Shown one piece after another: positions 8,995 through 17,388 of a DNA stretch of 64,000 nucleotides. This DNA is from Paracoccus isoporae (GTDB lineage Bacteria > Pseudomonadota > Alphaproteobacteria > Rhodobacterales > Rhodobacteraceae), in NCBI RefSeq assembly GCF_900101865.1, contig NZ_FNAH01000003.1, positions 248,001 to 312,000 of the forward strand, in the 5' to 3' direction. Made by a program: the position numbers and the translations under genes. Every line of letters starts with the position of its first letter. Positions within the stretch are counted from its first letter, which is position 1. The notes under the pieces are model-generated. The model searched no databases and was not told the origin of the DNA. It saw only the letters and a list, made by a program, of their open reading frames with translations.

Positions 8995-10113
8995 ATGGCT
9001 TTCGACCCCGACCGCAAGCTGGCGCCGCAGATCCGCATCGTGGAAAACGCGCTGATCGTGCCTTCGGCAGATGGCGATTTTCGCGGTCTGTTTCGCAAGG
9101 CGGGCGTCTATGACGGCGATGGCCATTATCTGCCGCTGGCCGAATGTCTGCGCTCGCCCGGTCTGCCGATCACGATGCGGCCCGGAACCCCGCCGCCCGA
9201 GGCTCAGGACCACCTGAAGGGCTGCTGGCTTTACGGCGGCATGCTTTTTTCGCATTTCGGACATTTCCTGCTGCAAAGCACCTCGCGTCTCTGGGCGGCG
9301 GAGCATGTAGACGACAAGCTCGACGGCACGATCTTCCTGACCCGGCAAAGAATGACCTGGCCTGCCCGCTATGTGCGCCCGCTGGTGCCGAGACTGCGGC
9401 ATTTCGGTCCGGGCACGGAAAACCCGGTCGGGGTGGTCAAGCCGGTGCGGGTCGAACGGCTGGTCGTCGCACCTCAGGGCTTCGGCGGCGGACCGGCGAT
9501 CGCAGGCTGCCCGGAGTTCCGTGACTACATCCACCGGCATTTCGGCCGCGACGTGCCCGCCGAGGGGGCCGAGAAGATCTATATCTCGCGCACGAAGCTG
9601 TTCACCAAGCGCAGCCGCTACCTCGCCGAGCCGCGCATCGAGGCGCTGCTGGAGAAGGAAGGCTATCGGATCTTTCACCCGCAGACCCTGCCCTTCGAGG
9701 AGCAGATCGCGCAGTACAAGGCCGCGCGGCGCATCATTTCCTGCGATTCGTCTGCGCTGCATCTGGCGGCACTGCTGGCCGGGCCGGATACGCAGGTGGC
9801 CATGACCCTGCGCCGGAGCGAGGATATGGCTCCGGAATTCATTGACCAGTTCCGGTATCTCTGCGGCGTCTCGCCCGTGGTGATCGACACAATCACCAAG
9901 CAATATCAGCGCCGCCTCAGCGACGGGGTCATCCAGCCGGGCGGAACATTTTCGGAAATCGATTTCGCCAAGATGGGCCGCGAACTGCACGCGGCCGGAT
10001 TTATCGGGGACAGATCGGGATGGACCGCCCCGCCGCCCGAGATGCTGGCCGCCGAGCGCCGCGCGATCGAGGAAAGCAACGGGGTCGAACTGGTCGAGAA
10101 GCCGGTGGACTGA
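8995..10113 (+). CDS. Glycosyltransferase family 61 (DUF563) protein
   Basis: A 372-residue cytoplasmic protein of the GT61/DUF563 type, probably building a capsule, exopolysaccharide or LPS glycan. Family features are an HFGHFLLQSTSRLW block near residues 86-100, the KIYISRTKL segment in the middle, then FEEQIAQYKAARRIISCDSSALHLAALL, the usual sugar-nucleotide-binding end of the fold. No signal peptide or membrane helix is seen. It stands alone between rimO and ettA, so the polysaccharide it serves cannot be named. The ATG at 8995 lacks a strong ribosome-binding site. Confidence 0.75.
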   Translation: MAFDPDRKLAPQIRIVENALIVPSADGDFRGLFRKAGVYDGDGHYLPLAECLRSPGLPITMRPGTPPPEAQDHLKGCWLYGGMLFSHFGHFLLQSTSRLWAAEHVDDKLDGTIFLTRQRMTWPARYVRPLVPRLRHFGPGTENPVGVVKPVRVERLVVAPQGFGGGPAIAGCPEFRDYIHRHFGRDVPAEGAEKIYISRTKLFTKRSRYLAEPRIEALLEKEGYRIFHPQTLPFEEQIAQYKAARRIISCDSSALHLAALLAGPDTQVAMTLRRSEDMAPEFIDQFRYLCGVSPVVIDTITKQYQRRLSDGVIQPGGTFSEIDFAKMGRELHAAGFIGDRSGWTAPPPEMLAAERRAIEESNGVELVEKPVD

Positions 10114-10202
10114 TCCCGGCCGGGCCTTCGGATCACGCTTCACCTTCCCGCCTCGATCGCCTACACAGCCCGCAAAACGCCCTTTTTCGACAGGAGCGCC
10201 CG

Positions 10203-11858
<1,656 letters not shown>

Positions 11859-11875
11859 GCGCAAATGTGGCTGGC

Positions 11876-11897
11876 GGGATGCGCTGCGGCGCATCCC
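11876..11897 (+). terminator. Rho-independent-type terminator after ettA
   Basis: A 9-bp perfect stem (GGGATGCGC / GCGCATCCC) with a TGCG loop begins 18 bases after the ettA stop. A pyrimidine-rich CTTTCTTTC lies about 12 bases downstream of the stem. Confidence 0.6.
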
Positions 11898-12231
11898 TGC
11901 CTGAGCGTCCGGCTTTCTTTCACGCATTGCGGTAGACTCGGCGCCGGATGCGACCCCAGGATCACTTGCGGCACTTGCTGCGGATCACTGAGCAGCACGA
12001 TAGTCGGGGCGGGTCGGGCCATCGCAGCATGTCGGCCAATCCGGGCTGGCCCGTCGCATCGTTGGACAGCGAGTTGACTGCCGTGCCCTGCTGGCCAAGA
12101 ATTCGCATGCGATCTGTGCTGCATCGACGGTCAATGTTTCAGTATGACCCAAAACCTGCGCGAGAGGACCGAAGTCTGTAGCCGCGCCGATTTGCATTCC
12201 ATATCATGGCATTAAACAGGCAGGGGCCCCC
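11898..12231. other. Gene-free stretch between ettA and the HEPN-type gene
   Basis: Only short open frames, none with recognisable protein character. The longest (minus strand, ending at 11985, about 70 codons) matches nothing known to me. A CAGGGG ribosome-binding site for the next gene lies at its right end. This is the left flank of the accessory-looking block. Confidence 0.5.
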
Positions 12232-12897
12232 ATGACAGAGATGCTGACATTCGACGCGCTCAAGCAGAAACAGCGTGCCATACGCGCCGGGTTTCCCGAA
12301 ACCATGGGGCTGCGTGTCCACCGCGCGATCAGTTGGATCGGCCGGTCCGAGGCCTGCGCGGGCGACGACGATGCACGTTTCATCTTTCTCTGGATCGCCT
12401 TCAACGCCGCCTATGCGGATGAGCGCGAATTCCAGTCCGGGCCGCAAGATTCACGCGCGACGTTTCTCAGGTTCTTCCGACAATTGACGCAGCTTGATGC
12501 CGATTGCCGGATCTATAACGCCGTCTGGCTGCGCTTCGCCGGACCTGTGCGGGTGCTGCTGAAGAACCATTACGTGTTCAACCCGTTCTGGCAGCATCAC
12601 AACGGCATCGAAGGCTACGCGAACTGGGAAGAGCGATTCAATGCGTCGAGCCATGCCTTCGGGGCGGCGTTCCAGTCGGGCGAAACGGCGAGCGTGCTGA
12701 GCTTCGTGTTCGATCGCCTCTATGTCCTGCGCAACCAACTCGTGCATGGCGGCGCGACATGGAACAGCAGTATCAACCGCGCGCAGGTCCGCGACGGCGC
12801 CGCCATTCTGGGCGTGCTGATGCCGCTGTTTGTTGACCTGATGATGGATCATCCCGACGCGGATTGGGGCCGGCCCTTCTATCCGGTTGTCTCCTGA
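12232..12897 (+). CDS. HEPN-type conserved hypothetical protein
   Basis: A 221-residue, mostly helical soluble protein of unknown function. Near the C-terminus it carries R167-N-x-x-x-H172 (LRNQLVHGG), the Rx4-6H-type signature of HEPN domains, which in several families is a metal-independent RNase site. It is followed by the conserved-looking segment ATWNSSINRAQVRDGA. An N-terminal FIFLWIAFNAAYA helix is also typical of this broadly distributed uncharacterised family. No antitoxin-like or nucleotidyltransferase partner is adjacent, so a HEPN-MNT toxin pair is not supported. The ATG at 12232 follows CAGGGG; Met4 is an alternative start. Confidence 0.7.
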   Translation: MTEMLTFDALKQKQRAIRAGFPETMGLRVHRAISWIGRSEACAGDDDARFIFLWIAFNAAYADEREFQSGPQDSRATFLRFFRQLTQLDADCRIYNAVWLRFAGPVRVLLKNHYVFNPFWQHHNGIEGYANWEERFNASSHAFGAAFQSGETASVLSFVFDRLYVLRNQLVHGGATWNSSINRAQVRDGAAILGVLMPLFVDLMMDHPDADWGRPFYPVVS

Positions 12898-13456
12898 GAG
12901 AGCGGGACGCTGTCTCCGCGCGGCGTGGGTCGTGAATGCTGTATCTGACACAGCCCGACAGCGACGCATCAACCGCCCCCAAAAGGAAACCTGTTTGTTT
13001 TCATATTCTTGCGCATGACACCCCGTCGGCTCTGCATCATCATCCGCGCCATGACCTGTCGCATTAACATACGCGCCATAACTGGCTGAGGCTCCGGCAA
13101 TCTCCGGGGTCCTTCTCGCGTCTCGTTCAGCAATCCGCCGCACCGACTTCAGCCACGGCCGGCAAGGTTAAGTTCCATGTTTACGACCCACATTAGTGCA
13201 CGGCAGCGGGCAGAACTCCGCTCTAGACGTTTGGTGACGCAGAACCCCGTGCGCCAGAACGCCGATGGTTCAGACCTGTTGAACGTGCTGCGAACCGGGC
13301 CGGACCTTCTGTTCAAGACTCCAGGGCGGGGCATAATGAGAGCCGGTCCCAAGCCTGAGGCTGGATGAACCGCAGAGGCAAGAGACCCGCCTGCGCCGAT
13401 CTCACTCACCTGACGCGTGGGGAACATCGCACCTCCACCCTCGCGCGACTGAGAAA
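12898..13456. other. Gene-free stretch before the palindrome and AAA+ gene
   Basis: About 560 bases with no convincing coding sequence. Open frames on both strands (for example minus 13149-13628) have no family-like motifs and no good ribosome-binding sites. Base composition is less extreme than in the flanking genes, and a TTTGTTTTCATATT patch lies near 12991. It may be decayed DNA of an inserted element, but no transposase fragment or terminal repeat was recognised. Confidence 0.45.
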
Positions 13457-13482
13457 CCGCCGGACCGGATCCGGTCCGGCGG
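13457..13482. repeat. Perfect 26-bp palindrome upstream of the AAA+ gene
   Basis: Left half CCGCCGGACCGGA is followed directly by its exact reverse complement, with the centre between bases 13469 and 13470 (BamHI-like GGATCC core). It ends 44 bases before the AAA+ start codon. It could be an operator, a recombination or resolution site, or a cruciform/terminator hairpin with almost no loop. No T-tract follows. Confidence 0.8.
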
Positions 13483-13526
13483 ATCGCTGAAACCAACCAG
13501 ATACCGAAACATGATCGGAGATACGG

Positions 13527-14939
13527 ATGAAGATCCGCCGGGACGTGAAAACCTACGCCGCCGCCCTGCTGCTGAAGCGGAACGGCAACCTTGCAGAGTT
13601 GCGGGGCGACCTGGACCTGACGCCGCAACTATTGCGGATCCAATGGCAGATCCGGCGCGATCTGGCCTGCCGCGCCGCGCATTGTGCCGGGCATCGCTAT
13701 GCGCTCGCGCATGCATTGTCACTGCATGATTTCATCTGGCTAAGCGACTCCTTCGCGCATCACGATCTGGCTCAGGTGCAGCAGGTGATGGCTGCGCACC
13801 GTAGCAGCAAAGACAATGCATCGCGGTCCGCAGGGCGCGAGCGGCGCCGGAATCTGCTTACGTCAATGCGGCAGATGGGTCTTGCCGGTCTTACACCGAA
13901 ACGCGTCGAAGCCAGAGCAAACCTCATCGACCGCGCCTGCAGCGACTATCGGGCCGGGATCCCTCTTGACCAGCATTTGCGCAGCGAAGCAGATCGCGAA
14001 TTCCCGCTCCACCCGGCCGAAAGCGACTCGACGATTGGCGCGGTGCCCGCACGGCAGCCTGCGACCGAGCCGGCGTGGTCCCTGAACCATGGCAGCGTTC
14101 ACGTCATGCTGTCGGAGCCACAGTTGAAACCCCGCGACGAGATGGGCGACATCGTCGCAGGGCTGCGGGGCCGCAAGCGCCTCGCTGGCGCGGCCGATCC
14201 CGATGCGATCGATATGCTCTACGCCGATCTCTACGAGGGGAGTCCCTGGCTGCAGCCGGTCATCGAGTGGATGTGGCGGGCGCATCGCGACCTGCTGGCT
14301 GAACCGCCGGCCTATTTCCGGCTGCCGCCTTTCCTGCTGATCGGCCCGCCGGGATGCGGGAAAACCCATCTGTTGGAGCGGGTGGCCGATCTGTCCGGCG
14401 TCACGCGGCGGCGGATCGACATGTCGGCCCTGTCCTCGTCCTTCGCGATCACCGGGACGGAGCGGGGCTGGTCATCCTCGCGCCCCGGTGAGCCCGTCTG
14501 TGCGATTGCCGAAGGCGAGGTGGCAAACCCGATGATCGTGCTTGACGAGATCGAGAAGTCCCGCGCCAATTCCGGGGCCGCCGATCCGCTCCTGGCGCTT
14601 CTGCCTCTGTTGCAGCGCGACAGTGCGGCGCGGTTTCGCTGCCCGTCGCTGCGGGCCGATCTGGATCTGTCCCATGTGACCTGGGCGATGAGCGGCAACG
14701 AAATCGGCCGCCTGTCCGCGCCGTTCCGCGACCGGATCACGGTGTTTCGCTGTGACGCCCCGCGCGGGGTGCATCTGCGCCACCACGTGCAGCGCCGCCT
14801 TGGCGCGGACGCCGCGGCGCAATCAGTGGTGGATGATGTCGTCCGGGAGATCGAGCGCGGCAGGCTGAGCCTGCGCGGCCTCGGCCGCATCGAGAAGGAA
14901 TTCAGGCGCATCAGGCGCGGCGGACCCCTGCTCCACTGA
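13527..14939 (+). CDS. AAA+ ATPase with Lon-like ATPase module, no protease domain
   Basis: A 470-residue protein. Residues 1-200 are an Arg/His-rich N-terminal region of unknown fold. A AAA+ module follows at about 260-410: Walker A GPPGCGKT (273-280), a pore-loop-like segment around ITGTERGW, Walker B MIVLDE (336-341), sensor-1 Asn391 in WAMSGNE and an arginine-finger candidate at Arg401 or Arg403 in APFRDRI. The spacing and the NP-MIVLDEIEK motif match the ATPase domain of Lon, but the Lon protease domain is absent. A GGAG site precedes the ATG. The next gene, 149 bases downstream, encodes a PcfJ-like protein and may be its partner. Function unknown; a remodelling or defence role is possible. 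Confidence 0.8.
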   Translation: MKIRRDVKTYAAALLLKRNGNLAELRGDLDLTPQLLRIQWQIRRDLACRAAHCAGHRYALAHALSLHDFIWLSDSFAHHDLAQVQQVMAAHRSSKDNASRSAGRERRRNLLTSMRQMGLAGLTPKRVEARANLIDRACSDYRAGIPLDQHLRSEADREFPLHPAESDSTIGAVPARQPATEPAWSLNHGSVHVMLSEPQLKPRDEMGDIVAGLRGRKRLAGAADPDAIDMLYADLYEGSPWLQPVIEWMWRAHRDLLAEPPAYFRLPPFLLIGPPGCGKTHLLERVADLSGVTRRRIDMSALSSSFAITGTERGWSSSRPGEPVCAIAEGEVANPMIVLDEIEKSRANSGAADPLLALLPLLQRDSAARFRCPSLRADLDLSHVTWAMSGNEIGRLSAPFRDRITVFRCDAPRGVHLRHHVQRRLGADAAAQSVVDDVVREIERGRLSLRGLGRIEKEFRRIRRGGPLLH

Positions 14940-15088
14940 GCCGTTCTCGTTCGCCTGCCTCATGTTCGATGTTGACAATGACAGCGTTCCCGGGCATGAC
15001 AGCCGCGTCCTTGAACTGAAGGTTTTTGATCCGCATCCCGGCGTCTCTCGCCAGGGCATGGCGGCTTGTAACCTTCGAAAGGACCATC

Positions 15089-16087
15089 ATGCGACGCAAT
15101 TTCATCGACAGCCCGCGTCTGGCCAGTGCCATCACCCAGCAGCTTTCGCTGACCCCTCCATGCCTCCAGCCCCATCTCGACACGCTGCGGCGGCTTCTCA
15201 CCCGGTATCTCCCGGAGATGGAACTTGGCGAGCGGGCCCTGCCCGAGCCGGACGATCCGGGATGGGCGCAGGAGAAGGCCGAGCAGGGCGCTATTCTGTT
15301 CAGGCTGGGACCTGAAGGAGAGATCCGGGCGCGCCAGGTCATCGCTGAGTTTCTCTTGTTCTTCGAGAGCCTGGTCCAGATCTCCGAGGATCGGAATCAT
15401 CCCTATCGGGAAAGAGCCATGCGCCACCTGCGTGGCGGCCCCCACTGGAAGCCGCAGACGGAAGACGGTTGCCGGGACGGCAGACTCAGTGACTATCTGC
15501 AGCTCGAAAGCTTCCTCGGTCGGGCCTATGAAGCGAAACGGAAGTCACGGCAATATCGGCCGTTTGCTCGCCCTGCCACGATTGCCACGGACGACCTCGT
15601 AGGCACGCGCGCGACCACCATCGCCGAGATCATCTCGATCGGTCGTGAAGCCGACAACTGCCTCTCCAGCCATTGGATGGCCAAGCAGATCATGCGGAAA
15701 GGTCACGATGTCTGGATGATCAAGGCAGGTGGCGAGGTTGTCGCGGTGATCGAGTTGGATGTCACCGGACGAATTCACGAAATGAGTGCGCCGGGAAACG
15801 GCCACTCCTTCAGTGGTCGCGGGTTTGAATTGATCGCCTGGTGCCGAAAGGCGGGGTTCTGTGCGAGGTCTGACGTAGGAATTCCGGTTAAAGATTTTCT
15901 TCCTATTGGGTCAGCTCTGCAGGCGGATGACGACTGGATGCGTCGCCCACGCATTAGGGGAGACGAAGATTTGGAACCGAATGAAGAGGCAGCAAGGGAG
16001 TTTTTCGCGGCCATGGCGCGCATCGGTGCCTGGCCCGAAGGGGAAAACCCGATGGGCCGCAATCCTGTCGGCCCATCGAACTCTTGA
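15089..16087 (+). CDS. Uncharacterised protein with PcfJ-like core
   Basis: A 332-residue protein that I cannot place firmly. Residues 178-245 (AEIISIGREADNCL..HW, then VWMIKAGGEVVAVIELD..GRIHEMSAPGN) follow the pattern of the PcfJ-like domain known from mobile elements: a Cys near Ile/Gly, a short hydrophobic strand, an ELD/E strand and a terminal Gly-Asn. The N-terminal 170 residues are helical and charged. The start ATG 15089 has AAGGA upstream. Codon use is less GC-extreme than in neighbouring genes, consistent with transfer. The last codons overlap a 10-bp-stem hairpin that probably terminates the opposing rhamnose operon. Confidence 0.6.
   Translation: MRRNFIDSPRLASAITQQLSLTPPCLQPHLDTLRRLLTRYLPEMELGERALPEPDDPGWAQEKAEQGAILFRLGPEGEIRARQVIAEFLLFFESLVQISEDRNHPYRERAMRHLRGGPHWKPQTEDGCRDGRLSDYLQLESFLGRAYEAKRKSRQYRPFARPATIATDDLVGTRATTIAEIISIGREADNCLSSHWMAKQIMRKGHDVWMIKAGGEVVAVIELDVTGRIHEMSAPGNGHSFSGRGFELIAWCRKAGFCARSDVGIPVKDFLPIGSALQADDDWMRRPRIRGDEDLEPNEEAAREFFAAMARIGAWPEGENPMGRNPVGPSNS
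16050..16078 (-). terminator. Hairpin terminating the rhaD-rhaI transcript, inside the opposing gene
   Basis: A perfect 10-bp stem (CGATGGGCCG / CGGCCCATCG) with a 9-nt loop. Read on the minus strand it lies 27 bases beyond the rhaI stop and is followed by GGTTTTCCCC. On the plus strand it is within the last 13 codons of the PcfJ-like gene, so one hairpin may serve both convergent transcripts. Confidence 0.65.
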
Positions 16088-16104
16088 ACTGGCCTGCGGC
16101 CCGT

Positions 16105-17388
16105 TCAGACGATCCCGCCACCACCGCCCGCGGCCTTAGGGCGCCTGGCCGCAACCTGCGCACGGTAACCTGCGGCGCGGTAGGTGGCGACCGGGTCGAT
16201 CGCGGCACCGGCGCGCCGGCGCGCTTCGGCCAGGATCGGCTCGACATCGGTGCGAAACGCCGCGCGCAGGGTTGCGGCAGCCATCAGCGCGTCATTTTCC
16301 TGCCGGTAACCTTCCAACGCAGCGCGATCCACAAGGCTCGCCTGCACATAGGCACGCTGGATCTCTCCGGCCGAGACGATCAGGCTTTCGATCGGATCGG
16401 TGACGTTGTGGCTTTGGTCGATCATATGGGCGAGGTTCAGCCCCGGCGTATCCTCCAGCTCGACCAGTTCGTTGAAGACGAGGAACAGGCGGAACGGCTC
16501 GATCGTGCCGCTGTCCAGGTCGTCATCGCCATATTTGCTGTCGTTGAAGTGGAACCCGCCCAGCTTGCCGGCGCGGATCAGCCGCGCGACGATCATCTCG
16601 ATATTCACATTCGGCGCATGATGGCCCAGATCCACCAGGCATTGTGCCTGATCGCCCAATTCCTGCGCGATCATCAGGCTGGTGCCCCAATCCTGCACCA
16701 CGGTGGAATAGAAAGCCGGCTCATAGATCTTGTGTTCGCTGAAGATCCGCCAGTCTCCGGGCAGCCTGGCATAGATCCGCTTCATCGATTCGAGATAGCG
16801 GTCGAACTGCCGCGACAGCGATGTCTGACCGGGGAAGTTCGATCCGTCGCCGATCCAGACCGTCAGCGCCTTGGATCCGATCTTCTCGCCGATCTCGATA
16901 CATTCGATATTATGCTCGATCGCCTGCTGCCGCGTGGCTATGTCGACATGAGACAGCGAGCCGTATTTGTAGCTCAGCGGATGACCCTCGTGATTCTGGA
17001 ACGTGTTCGAGTTCATCGCATCGAAGCCGAGGCCCAGCTCTTCGGCCTTGGCCATCAGATCGGCGGGATCGGCCTTGTCCCACGGAATATGCAGGCTAAC
17101 GCGCGGCGTGGCGTCGGTGAGTTGCTGGATCACCCCACAATCATCCAGCTTGTCCATGATCCCGTTCGGCTCGCCCTCTCCCGGAAACCGGGCAAACCGC
17201 GTGCCGCCGGTGCCGGTGCCCCAGCTCGGGATGGCGACGCCGAACCCCGTGGCGCGTCGGGTCAGCGCCTCGATCTCGACGCCGTTGCGCGCCAGCCGCG
17301 CGCCGAGCGCATCGTAATCCTGTGCCAGCCCGGCCTGGCGCCTGGCGTTCTCCGCCTCGATGATGCTTGTCTCGATCATGGTCGTCAC
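16105..17388 (-). CDS. rhaI: L-rhamnose isomerase (RhaI type)
   Basis: A 427-residue sugar isomerase of the xylose-isomerase-like TIM-barrel superfamily, converting L-rhamnose to L-rhamnulose in the cytoplasm. The RhaI subfamily shows in GFGVAIPSWGTGTGGTRFARFPG, VWIGDGSNFPGQ, the barrel segment LVDLGHHAPNVNIE and GGFHFNDSKYGDDDLDSG, which carry the metal-binding acidic and His residues. The C-terminus ends in a glycine run. The start is GTG 17388, overlapping the rhaD stop (GTGA); an in-frame ATG lies nine bases on. It is the distal gene of the rhaD-rhaI operon. Confidence 0.95.
   Translation of the reverse strand: MTTMIETSIIEAENARRQAGLAQDYDALGARLARNGVEIEALTRRATGFGVAIPSWGTGTGGTRFARFPGEGEPNGIMDKLDDCGVIQQLTDATPRVSLHIPWDKADPADLMAKAEELGLGFDAMNSNTFQNHEGHPLSYKYGSLSHVDIATRQQAIEHNIECIEIGEKIGSKALTVWIGDGSNFPGQTSLSRQFDRYLESMKRIYARLPGDWRIFSEHKIYEPAFYSTVVQDWGTSLMIAQELGDQAQCLVDLGHHAPNVNIEMIVARLIRAGKLGGFHFNDSKYGDDDLDSGTIEPFRLFLVFNELVELEDTPGLNLAHMIDQSHNVTDPIESLIVSAGEIQRAYVQASLVDRAALEGYRQENDALMAAATLRAAFRTDVEPILAEARRRAGAAIDPVATYRAAGYRAQVAARRPKAAGGGGGIV

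Noticed and set aside
12232..12897. HEPN-MNT toxin-antitoxin pair
   Set aside because: No small nucleotidyltransferase gene is adjacent on either side.
13149..13628. 159-codon minus-strand open frame between the HEPN and AAA+ genes
   Set aside because: No motif, no ribosome-binding site, and it runs across the palindrome and into the AAA+ start; treated as non-coding.
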